From the NCBI GenBank assembly GCA_033032865.1, contig JAWHQI010000262.1:2170001-2234000 (forward strand): 64,000 nucleotides of DNA. The letters run 5' to 3'. The DNA is from Dactylorhiza incarnata. Taxonomy: Eukaryota; Streptophyta; Magnoliopsida; Asparagales; Orchidaceae. Below are positions 1-11,882 of this stretch, one piece after another. The notes under the pieces are model-generated. The model had not been told where the DNA came from. It saw nothing but the letters and a program-made list of their open reading frames with translations, and did not search any database. Position 1 is the first letter of the stretch. Each line of letters begins with the position of its first letter. Made by a program: the position numbers and the translations under genes.

Positions 1-1484
1 CGCGATTCTTTAGAAGCTTATATGCAATCTAAATAATATTTAAAAAATTGTTTTGAAACATTTGACGGTCGTGTTAGCTTAACGAGTGATGTTTGGACTA
101 GCGACATAATTGATGGACTTTCTTATATTTGCATTACATATCACTGGATCGATCCCGATAGTTGGGCTAAATAAACATATAATTTGTTTTGAAGGATTTG
201 AATATCCTCACACCGATAAAGCTGTTTATCAGGTTATTATAATTAAATGTATTAGGGAATTTAAAATAAAAGGAAAAATTATGAGTATTTCTTTCGATAA
301 CGCTTCAAATAGTGGGATGGCCATCAAATTTTTGATATCAGATTTGCAACCAATGTTAGATGGAATTTTTTTCATACACGTTGCGTATGTCACGTTTTAA
401 ATTTAATTGTGCAAGGTAGTTTAGTTTATATAAACGATTATGTTATTAAAATACGAACTATGTTAAGAGTTATTTATAGTTCCAGAAAAAGAAAATAAGA
501 TTTAAAAAATTTTGTAATTTCACAAGGTAAAATTTTTTTAGGCCCATCTAATGTTATGCCTATAATATGGAACTCGACTTATAAAATGCTAAAGCGAGCT
601 TTGTCACAAAAAACTTTACTAATAGAATTTTATATTAGTATAGAATCACATGATTTAGTCGCATCAGACTGGGTCGTGCTCGAAGATTATGTATCCTACT
701 AGCTCATTAGTTATTGAATTTTTTTTATTAATTACTGAAACGTTTGAAAACTACAAAACGAATGAAATGCGACGTCCATTTATATTAGTAATGGGGAAAA
801 TTTATTAAAATATTACAAAGATATGACACCTATGTTTTATTGCACCGCAACTTTAAACCCTTTAATGGGCGTAGACAAGATAGATTATTTTATAGAAGAA
901 ATTAATCAGAATTTAAATCTAAACGACATCTAGTGATTTTGTTAATGTTAGTGTTTCAAAATTTAATTCTGAATTTTACTCGCTTTTATTATTATTATGA
1001 TCAGCTGTATGGATCGCGGCCTCGCTAAGAATACACCCATCCTAAAATAAAAGATATTTAAAAAAATAGACTTTTAGAATTAGCTTCTAGAAAGCAACAA
1101 CGAACTTCAAGTACATTACACGAATTAAGTTTATATAGCAAAACACAGTTTAAAGATTATATTACGCAAGTGAAATAGAAATTTTTTGATATTTTAAAAT
1201 GGTGAAAATCTAAAACTAGTTTGTATCCTATTTTGGCCTTAATGACCCGTGATTTACTAACAATCCAAGCTAGTACGGTAGCTTTAAAGTCTCTGTTTTC
1301 ATTGAATGATAGAATTCTGAACGATCGAAGAAGTTATTTGACCGAAGAGTCTTTGGAGATTTGCATTTGCTATAAGAACCATTTGGATGCTATGAGGAGG
1401 AGACAACATGTCTCGTCTATTAAAGATAGCGAGTCCAAAGTTGAAGATGAGTTGAATAACTTAAATCTGGGCAGCGCAAAATAA
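1..1484 (+). pseudogene. hAT-superfamily transposase, degenerate and 5'-truncated by window start
   Basis: Conceptual translation across several frames gives the usual order of plant BED-finger/RICESLEEPER-like hAT transposases. It begins with a SLTSDVWTS...ITYHWID block (about 60-170), followed by SFDNAS (about 290), RCVCHVLNLIVQ (about 375-415) and WNSTYKML (about 565-600). It ends with the C-terminal dimerisation region (1221-1460), where SLFSLNDRILNDRRSYLT is readable. These segments would belong to one cut-and-paste transposase, but in-frame stops and frameshifts separate them, so no intact protein is possible. The BED zinc finger would lie before base 1. Family assignment rests on motif order and is fairly secure; activity is excluded. 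Confidence 0.85.
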
Positions 1485-1861
1485 GGAAGCAAAATGTAAT
1501 TTAAATTTTGTCATTTTAGTAATTTAAATATTGTAACAAAATTTGAAATTGTGTAATTTTCACTTGTAAGTTGTAATGTTATTTATTTTTAATTAATAAG
1601 CAAATTTTATTTAATTTTAAATTTTTGTTAACTATATTTAATATTCTAATTAAATATAATTTTATAATTTATTTTTTAAATAAAAAAATAAAAAGACTAG
1701 TCCGGGACCAGTTAGGATCGGTCCTCAAGTCCCAGCCGATCCTCCTCAAGAGGAGGAAAACCGGTCTCGGACTGGTTTGAGTGGGACCGGTAAGCCAAAA
1801 GACCGGTCTCGGACCGGCCCGACAATCCTAATGTGCACGACTGTCGGGTACTCTTTCATTT
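1485..1861 (+). other. AT-rich flank of the hAT remnant with ACCGGTC-type repeats
   Basis: No gene is seen. After an AT-rich stretch, 1697-1850 contains repeated GACCGGTC/GGACCGG words in direct and inverted orientation, for example around 1760, 1787, 1800 and 1812. Subterminal motif clusters of this kind are common near hAT ends, where transposase binds. I could not identify a terminal inverted repeat or an 8-bp target duplication, so the exact element end is open. Confidence 0.4.
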
Positions 1862-1939
1862 TAAATAAATTTAAAGAAAAAAACTTTTTTTTTAAATCAA
1901 CAAAATTTTTCAGAGAAAATTAAAATTAAATTATTTTAA

Positions 1940-2378
1940 ATGGAAAAGTTAGTAGATCACTTAGAGACGAGCGTGTGGGACGTGACCCAAAGTATTAACG
2001 ACTTTATGAAAGTGGTCAAAACTCTCACCACTAATATGAGTAGTGTCACGCACATTATGAATGGATTGCACACACCGGTTAGTAATATTGAAGCCACCAT
2101 GCACATAAACTGAGCACCTACCACAGAGGCTGAAGTATACCCTAATCCTAGACCTCTAGAACTTGCACACCCCTAACCTGAACTATGTAACCAACCTCAT
2201 TGGGATGTACGAGTAAAATTAGACGTTGGTGATTTTGATGGACATTTAGAATTTGAGGGTTATTTTGAATGGTGTGATCGGATGGACCATTTCTTAGCTT
2301 GGAAGTAATTACTTTAAGCTAGGCAAGTTGAGTATGCCACCCTTGGACTGAAAGGGTCCGCCCTAGTTTGGCAGGGAC
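1940..2378 (+). pseudogene. Ty3/gypsy gag, N-terminal part (interrupted)
   Basis: The ATG at 1940 opens a frame (MEKLVDHLETS...) that meets a stop near 2112. In another frame, 2205-2378 reads DVGDFDGHLEFEGYFEWCDRMDHFLAWK and then LKGSALVWQG. This is the conserved core of plant gypsy capsid proteins (usual pattern FDG...F.DW...E.FF..K ... L.G.A..WW). The frame is broken exactly where the solo LTR at 2379 enters and resumes at 4132. Strongly diverged, with stops and frameshifts; no function is expected. Confidence 0.7.
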
Positions 2379-2559
2379 TATTGGGAAAAAAATCCTATGG
2401 ATTTATCTTACAAATTATGCAAAAGTAATTTCATCATCTAGGATTCATTACCCATGTTATATAGTGAGGGTAAAATGGTTATTAGATGTCCTAGGATGTG
2501 ACACTCATGATAGGGTGTCAAAGGCTAGTCTAAAAGGAGTACATAATTCAGTTGAGTTA

Positions 2560-2880
2560 ATTCTGCATCGAGTAGAAGTCGATGTAGCTTCGACTTCTAG
2601 TCGAAGTAACTTCGAATAGAAGTAAGGATAACTCAGATTGGTAGTCGATGTATCAGTTGAAGTTGACGCAAAGTCGAAATATATTCGAAGCAGAAGACAG
2701 AGTCAGTCAGAACAACATTTGAAGTCGACGCAACTTTGAATTGTATTCGACGCAGAAGCTTGAGTCAGTCAATAAAACATTTAAAGTCGACGCAACTTAG
2801 AATTATATTTGACGCAGAAGTCAGAGCTCAAAGTCTAGGTCTTCTTCTCGACAGATACGTCGATAAGGACTCGACATAAC
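2560..2880 (+). repeat. Short inverted-repeat cluster in U3 of the solo LTR (TTCGA/GTCGACGC words)
   Basis: The clearest unit is 2588-2606: CTTCGACT, a three-base spacer, then AGTCGAAG, an 8-bp perfect stem. Variants built from GTCGACGCAA, CTTCGAAT and ATTCGACGCAGAAG recur to about 2880. The cluster lies 190-500 nt from the LTR start, as in the other LTRs of this window. Confidence 0.7.
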
Positions 2881-3633
2881 ATAGATATTAGAGTTCATTT
2901 CAAAGTTGAGGAAGATGTCGAAGCAGCTTCTACTAGAACTCAGTGTTGAATCGATAAGAAGGACAATGTATTTGACGCAAATCGAATGCAGACACAGAAT
3001 AAGAATACCTCCTGGATTCTATTCTGAAGATTATTCAGAAGTTATAAATGGAAGTTATTTGAATTCTAACGGGTCATCCATAGTCAAGAAGGGAAAGAAG
3101 AATTCCAGAGATACAATAAAGATATATTTGGAAGTTATTCAAAAAGTTTTGGACGTGTCTGCCAACAGAAATGTAAAGAGAACAATACTACCTCTTGGAC
3201 ATTCCTATTACGGAAATAACAGAATAGGAAAGTAATTCATCATTATTCGACAAAAGAATAAATATACAGAAGAAGATGGACAACAAGATTACACACATAA
3301 GAATTTTGTCTTCTTCTTCCATAGTTCTCTGGTTTTACAGAATACAAGCACATAGATTCTATATTGGACAATGCAACAAGGCTTCTTCTTCATCTTCCTC
3401 TCACAACAAGAAGCATACAGATATACAGAGACCATCTTCAGGATCTGGAATTTCACAATCCTTGCATCTCTCTCTCAAGCATGGATTCATCTACTGAACA
3501 AAGATCCATACAAAAACTAAGTGTCTGGATCCTCAGTGGCTGCTGCAGGAGGATTCAATCAGGAGAATCTTCTTCTTCTTTTGCTTTACTTATTCTTTCA
3601 CTTTTGTAAAACTGAGTAAAGTGTCCTTAGAAT

Positions 3634-3890
3634 CCCTCTTCAAAGGATTCAGTGGTTCAAGATCTCCTTATCAAAATATATAGCTTGGTTCTAAGAGTCA
3701 CCTTAACAAAAGACTCAGACCCTGGTTTAATATTTTCTTACCAAAAGATCTAGTTTTGGTTCAAGATCACCTTATCAAAAGATCTAGCTTGATTCTAAGA
3801 GTCTCCTTAACAAAAGACTCAGATCCTAGTTCTAAGAGTCTTATTATCAAAAGACTCAGGCACTGGATAGTGTATTCTTACCAAGGTGGT
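3634..3890 (+). repeat. Tandem ~30-nt units around CTTATCAAAAGACTC
   Basis: Six or seven imperfect units of the form GGTTCTAAGAGTC followed by TCCTTATCAAAAGACTCAG. The same unit occurs inverted in the minus-strand LTRs at 12690-12910 and 48228-48300, which identifies all three LTRs as one family. It lies in the downstream half of the LTR. Confidence 0.8.
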
Positions 3891-4131
3891 AGAAGCGTGG
3901 ACTACCCATATTTTGGGGGTACCATTATAGATCTTGTCTCAATCTGTGCTGTGAATTTTATGTGTTGTCCATTTTTATTTCTGCAATTCTGTGTTTGTTT
4001 CATTTTTGATTGGATTTCTGAATGCATAGTTGTTAGAATTATTTTACTATTCTGTGCATAATTTATAGAAAAGTTTTAAAATCTATTCACCCCCTCTAGA
4101 GAATACTCAGAGGACTCGTTGTGCTCTTTCA

Positions 4132-4935
4132 GGGACAACTAGATCATTTTAAATTTAATTAAGGCATGCCTCCTATCACAATATGGGCAGAGTTTAAAAT
4201 GCATCTTTGAAAATAGTACATTCAACCCGATTATTTATAGACCCTCTATCTTCGGTTCCACAACCTATGACGGGACAAATTATTGATGGATGAGAATACG
4301 AATGAGTTCTTAGTACTGCAGTCTCACCTCGAACTCTGAGAGGATGATGACATGACCATGTCTCGTTATCTGAATGGTTACGCTACTCCATTAGAGACCA
4401 GCTAAAACTTTTTGATTATAAGGACTTATGAGATATATTGAGTCATGCATGGATATTGGAGTCCTTACAGAAGTGGGCATTCAGAGTTAGGTCTAATGAA
4501 AGATCCACACCGAGCATTACCACTGGCCCCACTACTAGGACCTTAGACTCCCATCACACCCCCATCACTATCGGGACTTCGATCCCATCCACTATCCCTT
4601 TAAAGGGTTAGGAGATTTTTGGGGCTAAGCCCAACACTGGGGCATTCTGATGCTTCAAGTGCTTGGAGCCGGGGCACAAATCATCTAAGTGCATGCGACG
4701 TGACTTTGTCACTATTATTCATTCATCTGATGGATGAGAGACTGAGTATGAAGTTTACATTTTGAATCTCACCCCGAACCTGAGCCCGGGTCTGAGAATG
4801 TAATAGAAGTAGAGGGCAAGCACGTTGAACACTTAGTATGTGTCGTACGTTATAGCCTAATCACCCCTCGCGAGTCTACTGAGGATGACCATAGAAGGCC
4901 CGATATCTTCCACACCACTGCACACATCAACGAAC
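4132..4935 (+). pseudogene. Ty3/gypsy gag, C-terminal part with CCHC zinc knuckle
   Basis: Continuation of the gag interrupted at 2378. It reads ITIWAEFKMHL just after the junction, then a region matching the usual 'EF..L..DL.E.E.M...RYLNGL' block (4283-4390). A clear CX2CX4HX4C zinc knuckle, CFKCLEPGHKSSKC, follows at 4651-4692. Zinc knuckles bind the element's RNA during packaging. Several stops and frameshifts separate the pieces. Confidence 0.75.
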
Positions 4936-5372
4936 AATTTTGTTCCATTATCATCGATAGAGGTAGTATGGAGAATTTCATTTCTAAACGTACTGTCGAC
5001 ACATTATGGTTTAAGACGAATCCATTAGAAAACCCCTATAGCTTATCCAGAGTTAATAGTCATTTGACTATGCCCGTTATTCACTATTGTCTAGTAGAGT
5101 TTTCTATAGGGAACACATATTCAAATAGAGTATTATGTCATTTCACCGACATGGATGTCTGTCACATCCTATTTGGGAAGTCTTGGCAGTACGGTCGACA
5201 TGCCATGCACGATGACACGAGCAATTCTCATTCCTCCAAGCACAACGGACACAAGATTTTTCTTTTTCCCAGAAGAACTGTCTTATTCCAAAGGCACGCG
5301 AGAGGACCTTTACGTCTACTAGTTCACTTTTCGTTGACTCCACTACGTTACTCCTCACCTCACATACTCTAG
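4936..5372 (+). pseudogene. Ty3/gypsy aspartic protease remnant
   Basis: The frame reads CSIIIDRGSMENFISKRTVD followed by VEFSIGN, VLCHF and MDVCHILFGKSWQYGRHAMHD. This is the plant gypsy retropepsin, whose active site normally reads IIDGGSS; here it is IDRGSM, so the DS/TG-type loop is altered. The block before TYSF-like residues is readable to about 5270. The downstream RT is absent, so this remnant is followed almost directly by the integrase tail. Confidence 0.8.
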
Positions 5373-5401
5373 GTTCGATCCCACATTTATCAGTTTTTGA
5401 A

Positions 5402-6179
5402 GTGCCACCTGATATTTTTCAATCTTCTCATACTATATCTGCTGAGCACTTATCTCAAACACATCACTATGTAGATTTTATATTTGGAGATTACACTTTT
5501 ATTTCACCACACAATCATTTGGGCATAGAAGGATTTGTCGAGTTGCATCAATCTATTAAATATTTTTTGTCATATTTTTGGAATATACTATGGGGTCAAA
5601 CGAGAACCAAATTCGAGTGTAGTAGCACATATCACCCTCTGACAAATGGTCAAACTAAAGTCGTTAATAGAAGTTTGGGGGATATTCTTAAGTATTTAAT
5701 TGGGGCAAGTCTAAAGTAATGAGATCTTGTATTTTCACAAGCAAAATTCACATTTAATGATTCTTGAAGATTGCTTCCCTATTAAATCTCATTTTGAGAT
5801 TATTTATGGGTTATTTACACCCCACCTACTTGGCCAACACCCCTCCCATTCCATGAACGTATCTCATTCAATGCGTAATCTCTTATTAATTATTTAGAAG
5901 AATTGCATAAATTTATTGCTATTAATTTGATAGCAACCTTTGAATATTATAAATTCATGGTCGGTCATTATCGTGGTGAGTTGTACTCTTCAAAGGGAGT
6001 ATGGTGGTTTGCTTATTGCAGGAGATTTGGTCCATTTCAAGTTCAGGCGCGCATCGAACCTCCTATCGATGCCCCAGACATACCACCTGACGTAGCACTA
6101 GTGAAGACGTCAGTTCTCTCCATTTGCCAATCTTTGTGAGTTCTCGACGGGGGTTGAGCTCTCTCAACCCCGGGAGAAT
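5402..6179 (+). pseudogene. Ty3/gypsy integrase C-terminal remnant
   Basis: 5560-5719 reads SYFWNILWG...STYHPLTNGQTKVVNRSLGDILKYL, the conserved end of the gypsy integrase core (usual pattern HPQTDGQTE.VNR.L), including the catalytic Glu position, which here is Lys (NGQTK). 5722-6060 contains remnants of the downstream region (WDLVFSQAKF...; EELHKFIAIN...). The HHCC finger, the first catalytic Asp residues and the whole RT/RNase H region are missing, so an internal deletion of roughly 2-3 kb must be inferred. Confidence 0.75.
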
Positions 6180-6918
6180 TGATGCATCCTCCATATCATT
6201 CAAAGATGCATGATGCCATAATGCATCATGAATCTTTTTATATGCATTTATTTTTTTTCACGCAACTTCATTATTTGAATTTGTTCAGCTCATCGGTTCG
6301 GCCACCCGGTGAGACCTTAAATAAAGGGCCTGGTAGATTTAGTTAATTAGGACAAAAAAAGCAAAGCTTAAAATATTTTAGGAAAACATAAATATAAATT
6401 GGAGAAAACTCAAAAATCAAAAGATATTTCAAATTTCAGAGAATTGTAATTTAGGGAAGAATTAAAAAATGAAATATTATGTTACTTCATACAAAAGGAA
6501 ATGGAGCTGGCAAATATCAATTAAGTAGATTAATTGGGTTGGCTATTTTTTAAATCACATTTGAGGAGATTTATTCACGCAACATATTGGATCCCATGCT
6601 GCCCCACAATAATGTCATCGAGAAAAAGAAACGGGGCACCCCGGACATAGTAGAGAAGCGAATATGTTTTCATTTCTCCGCCATTGCCGGTGAACTCCTC
6701 CACCCCTAAGAAGATGACGCCCTCGCTCTTACTGTTCTAGAGAACCACATGGAGGATTGGATCCATCAACTCTCCTTGACGCCCTAGTTCCCGATGTCAG
6801 ATGGAAAGTGATTGTCGATCCGCCATCTCTGCCTCCCCTCTGTGCCGATCTCCCATACGTATCGAACAATAGGTGTCGTCGACCTCGACACTACATTCCA
6901 ACATCTTTGATTACACAC
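6180..6918 (+). mobile_element. Probable 3' LTR (partial) of the gypsy remnant
   Basis: A purine-rich stretch ending CCCCGGGAGAAT (6168-6179) is followed by TGATGCATCCTCC, a plausible polypurine tract and TG LTR start. Downstream, CTTAAATAAAGGGCCTGG (about 6316-6333) could be the TATA region. No second LTR copy exists in the window (the hAT remnant abuts gag), so the right end cannot be fixed. It probably stops where the next element begins, near 6919. No credible gene is present. Confidence 0.45.
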
Positions 6919-8559
6919 TTTGTAACATCTTGTTTGCTTCTAGGCCTATAGTGTGAATTAGGTCATGACAAGTGTCATGACATGTGATCTAGGGTAGGAA
7001 TTTGACCATAAAAGCTTAGGTGACCAAGTGAAAACACCTAATCGACCCTTGACCTAACTAGGTCAACCAATCCTGGTAAGAACCGATTAGACTCCAATTG
7101 ACCAAATTTACCTCACCCATACCCTCCTAACCACTAAAGGAGGTCACTAGATCAATAATGACTCATTTGGTTCAATCAAATCAGAAAATTTTATCAAAGT
7201 CAACTCCAACCCAAACTAGGTTAACCTAGCCTAAAATGAGTCAATTAGACCCAACTAGACAAAATTGGTCTCACTCATGCCCACCTAACCACTAAGGGAG
7301 GCCATTAGGTCAGAAATATTACAACGGGCTCACCTAATTTCATTAAATTGACCAAAGTCAACTTTGGGTCAACTTAGCCCCAAATTAACCCTAAATGGGT
7401 CAACTAGCCCAATGTGAACACCACCATGGACCAATCATCATGGAATGGTTCCATAGGACCCATGATAACCCAATTGGGTCAACATCACCATTGGTTGACC
7501 AAGTCAACCATGAAAGTCAACCTTGGTCAAATTTGACCTAAAATGGAAAATATGAAAATTTGATTAATTTCCATGGGCTAAGGCCTACATGGACAGCCCA
7601 CCTTATAGCCCATGATCATATTTACCACCTATACCATCCAATTAAATTCCATGGGCAAATGGAATTTAAGGTTTCCCTAATTTTTGGGAGGAATTCAATG
7701 GAGCATTCATGGATTTAATGCCAATAGGCATCCAATTCCTCTTCCAAATGCGTCCATTCATCTCCCCCATTGAATTCTTGGCTATTTTCCAGCCTTCCCC
7801 TGCCATCCGGTGGAGAATTCAAGAATTCTGAAGTGAAACCAAAATGGTCATTAATGGCATTCCACCATTAAGCCACCCCTCCTCAAATTGACCCGTCCAT
7901 CACCTTCAGAAGGGGGAGAGCAGTCAAAATTGAGTTTTTCATTCTTGTATTCGGTGGAGAAATGAATATTCGGCATAGGATCAAAGCATGAAGGTTTGAC
8001 CATGGCACATAGGGCAAATTACCTTCAATGAGCATCCATCAATGTCGGTTTCTCCTCCCCTCCCCTAGTGATAGCCTCTAAGATCCTGAGGTGTTGAGAA
8101 TCGAGCCTCAATTAAGGTTTTGATTTCAAATTTCCATGGTCGAATGGGAGAATAATTCTATGTTAGAAGTCAAGATTTGGGCCATGGTTTTCTTTGATTC
8201 AAGTCCCAATCAATTCCTTGATTAAAATCGAAGCTATATGAACTTATTCCATTAGAAATGGTGGAATATGGAGGGAGTATTGGCTGAAACAAGCTTAAAA
8301 CCTTCTTACACATCGGCTAGAGGAAGAAGACGACCCAGAAATCATTGGATTTGCTTCAGGATTAGCGCAGATCAGCTATTTGTAGACCTAGCCTATCATG
8401 GAAATCTGTTTCACTAGACCAGTTTGGCTCAAACCCGATTTTGAATAGGTTCCAGTACAATTAGGCCCAAGGGCTCAACATGTAAGTTCTATCCTTTGAA
8501 AAGACCTATCTAGATTTGGATTAAACTCACCAAAAGGATGAGTGTAGCTCCCACAATCT

Positions 8560-9800
8560 CCATTTTAGTGGAGGGTGTATTTTATGTGCATGCATGTGTA
8601 TTGTGTGTATATTTATCAAAATACAAATTGCATGTGGATAAAACTTTAACACTAGATGTAACATGACTAAATACACTTCCTACCCAAAATTCAGAATTTT
8701 TGGAGGAGATTTTTCTATGGTTTTAGTCAAAAGATGATTTTATGTATATATGACATCAAAAGGACTCAACTCTATGGTAGATTGTTGATTCAGTCATCAA
8801 ATATCCAAGGTAAAAATTTGGGATCATTTGTCCTAAGGTATAAGGAGATATTCCACTTGCATGAAACTTGTATGTTTGGGAAATGGTGTGCATTTTGCAC
8901 AAAAGTGTATTTGTTCTATTTTTCCCAAATGGCTTGTTACATGCTAATGTGATTTTGACCATGCATGTATTATGATGAAATTTATCACCCCTGGAGAAAT
9001 TGGGATTTTGGACTTGAATGTACTAAGTATTTCATTTATAATTAATACATCACACTTTTATGTAAATGAAATAAATGTGACTAAATCACTTAGGAAAAAT
9101 CCAAATCTCTGTCACTTGGTTAGTTATGTCAAAAAAAAACCACTGTGAATTTAATGGGATTTTGAGGATCATTTTCCTTTTAGAATGTTAATAATTGTTT
9201 TTGTCACATTTATGTATATGTGAAACATATGGGGTAAAAAAACTTACAAAATTCCAAATACTCTGGCTAGACACTTTTTAGGTCATTATGAACCTCTAGA
9301 AATTTATTTGGAATTCTTAGGTGAATAAATAATATAGTACTTGTTAAATGTTGCTAATTCCTCACAAAAGTATTTTTAGAATTTTAATGGCTATATTATT
9401 ATGGAAAATTATGATTCTCTATTAGGTTCATTTTTTGTCATAATAAACCTCTTGTAATTTACTTGGAATTGTTGAACATCAGCTTTATGTACTTCATATG
9501 TAAATTGACTAAGTGTCATATATTTGTTAAATATGAATTATGGCAAATTAAAATAGGATAATTTTGAATTTCTGGTAAATTATTTTTCATATAATTTTGA
9601 ACCACTAGAAAATTATTTGGGCATCAGATTGATGTACTTCAGGTGAATTGATTAGTTGTCACATATTTGTTAAATATGAATTATGACCAAATTAAATTAA
9701 GAAATATTTGAATCTCTGGAAAGTTATCTTTCATGACTTGTTGAACCTCTAGAATTTACTTTAAATTTATTGGCGACGTAGTTTGGATAGTTACTTCACA
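8560..9800 (+). repeat. Degenerate ~150-170-bp tandem units, AT-rich, inside LTR family A
   Basis: Phrases such as 'gtactt(c)...aattgactaagtgtcacatatttgtt' and 'gaacctctagaaatttacttgga' recur at irregular 130-170-bp intervals, for example near 9300, 9455, 9610 and 9735. The corresponding zone of the inverted copy (16430-17500) is built in the same way with different sequence. Confidence 0.5.
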
Positions 9801-10261
9801 TATGACTTGAATAATACAATGTGACCAATATCCGTCTGCGTATAGAAAAAACATAATTTGTTGATTTAACAGTGAAATCATTTTAGAAATGAAAGATTCC
9901 TAATAGAACATTTGCGTGATCATGTTGCATCTCTGGAAGAATCTTGGAGCATATAGATTAGAACAATGGGGTTTTACACTATTCACTTAATTAAGAGAGT
10001 TAGAAATGAGTTGCGTATAACAAACGTAGGCTAGTGAGTAAACCTTGAAAATGAATCTAGTACGTGTTCATAAATGGGTTAGTGACATGTTTGGAGTATG
10101 TTAGACATCTGAATTGGGTCTTAGGTCAATTAGCCAAGTGGTGATGAGTGATAGAGTACATGGACAATAAGGGGAGTAATGATTAACTCTTCCCTACAAG
10201 TGTTATAAATCTATCTTATGATAACGCGAGTAATAATGAGAGAGGGATTTATGTAAGGAAG

Positions 10262-10380
10262 GCCACCAATAAGATTAAATATCTAGAGGAAGTGAGGTTT
10301 GGGATGTCACCCCATCATACCACCTAGTACCGTTGCGAGCTCTTCACCGGGTAGTCCTCGAGAAGTCCAACATCTACCCT
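10262..10380 (+). repeat. ~100-bp block conserved in four places (plus copy)
   Basis: The core (ATCTAGAGGAAGTGAGGTTT... GATGTCACCCC... TAGTACCGTTGCGAGC... AAGTCCAA) matches, inverted, the blocks at 15985-16085, 31951-32060 and 50768-50870. It stands out because the flanking sequence is much more diverged. Function unknown. Confidence 0.7.
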
Positions 10381-11882
10381 ATACTGAGAAGTCCAACTAA
10401 ATTCTAGAAAAGATTAGACTAAGTAGAATAATAGGTAGAACTTATGTACACACCCCTCGGGGGATGAAAAGGATTTGGTTATGAAGGACTGGATTGTCCT
10501 GGGAGCAAAAGCTCGGTTTGATTGTGATATGGTTATGATATAAAGGACTGGTCAGTCCTGCGAGCTTAAGGCTCAGGTGGTTGAAGTGATGCATATATGT
10601 GCATGTACATAAATGATATGGCAGATCTTCGGTACTACACAAGTCGTCACACCGATGGGAGTATGTTCACTTGGCAAGTAGTTATGGTCAAGAGGGCCAA
10701 TTCAGCTGGTGTCTTGGTGACATTTCCCTAGTGGACCTTTACATAGCCTAATAGACTGGTGGATTCCAGCAATAGTACGCAAGGACTCTAGAGTGCACCT
10801 AGGACATGTACATAAGGTATAGGCCTGGTAGTGTGCATACCCGAGCCTCAAGTGGAGGTACCCGTTCCACTGCCCATGACAGCCATAATGGAGGGTACCT
10901 GAGAGTCTAGCTAACTCCAAAAAGTGGGAAATGAAAGGTCCATGTGCATGGACTCGTGTGTGTGTGTGTGTTGCACTTGTGTGACATCATAGCATAAGCA
11001 TTACATTGCATAACATACGCGACATTGCATACAATATGATCCTCATCATATAGAATTAGCATAGGCTCTTTTTATAAGATGAGTTACTTAAGCAACCCGA
11101 ACATTGACTTATAAGTCTGTATGTGCATTCTTATAAGTTAAGTTACTATTCTATGATGGTAGATAACTGCATTTCCTTTATTTATTCTCCTGCTATTTTC
11201 TTTCTGCTCATTATTTATAGCTCTTACTCTTCAGTACTTACATGGTAGAACAACTAGTATGGCCTTACAATTCTTGCTTAGTATGACTACTAGTGTAGTT
11301 ATTCATTCTTTACATATACTATTTTAGTGAGAGCTATGTCATCTGCTTTGCTATTATTCTTTGTATACCTTTTCTCCTCGTCCTCCTGCCTGATGCTTAG
11401 GATTTAGGAGGGAGGGGTAGATGAAACCGCTTAGTCTTTTTGACTAATGGCCGGATATAACATAACAACCAGGATCACATGGATTACGAGCAGCAACAAT
11501 AGATCCGGGAGATGGAGCATGAGGAGCCATTGCTGCACACCGTGACTCTACCACGGATGGACGTGAGTGATTAGAGATTTAGTTTGCTTCTGCGAGTGAT
11601 TTTGTAGTGAGGATATTTATGTACTGGGCACAAGCCCATACTTTTTTAGTTATCTCATTTTGTGGACCCTCCTTATGACTTTGATATTTATGTGTGATTG
11701 TGGACTTTTGTTGAAATGCATTTTGTACTTCTCACTCTGATTAATTGTGGTTGGCACGGATGAAAGAAATAGCTGGCAGGATAGGAGTGTTGTAGTGGCA
11801 ACTAACCTTTGAGTTGGTGTCACCGCAAGGCGACTGTTTTGGGCGGTAAGACCCAAGCAAAAAAGGGGGGGGGGTGTCTGAC

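Larger units (their letters stand above)
2379..4131 (+). mobile_element. Solo LTR (copia-like, 1753 bp) with 5-bp target duplication
   Basis: The insert is bounded by the direct repeat GGGAC (2374-2378 and 4132-4136). It begins TATTGGGAAAA and ends CTCTTTCA. Removing it rejoins the gypsy gag reading VWQG-QLDHF, so the boundaries are well supported. The 3' end carries the ATTCACCCCCTCTAGAGAA block typical of U5 in copia LTRs primed by tRNA-Met. No primer site or coding region follows, so it is a solo LTR left by LTR-LTR recombination. Related minus-strand LTRs lie at 12420-14051 and 47960-49020. The copy at 12420-14051 also starts TATTGGG, so a TA start rather than TG may be the family norm. 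Confidence 0.85.
6919..11882 (+). mobile_element. Very long LTR, family 'A' (probably Ty3/gypsy), plus-strand copy
   Basis: Three related segments occur in the window: this one, 14462-17876 (minus) and 49381-53305 (minus). Shared landmarks are the 3' end (here ...GTAAGACCCAAGC, then poly-G and TGTCTGACA; in the others ...GGGGTCTTACA), the preceding TGTCACCGCAAGGCG block, the ~100-bp block at 10262-10380, and the ATGGTCATTAATGGC region near 7850. The left limit at TGTAACATC (6919) is a guess from its LTR-like start. If right, the LTR is ~5 kb. No coding capacity is seen. 7000-7560 is rich in GGTCAAC words; 10440-10640 holds two copies of an AAGGACTGG...GTCCTG hairpin-like unit. Confidence 0.5.

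Noticed and set aside
3276..4061. Plus-strand frames of 73-101 codons
   Set aside because: Inside the solo LTR 2379-4131, partly made of its 30-nt tandem units, and absent as open frames from the related LTRs.
6757..6951. 64-codon frame (MDPSTLLDALVPDVRW...)
   Set aside because: Short, without homology, spanning a likely LTR-to-LTR junction.
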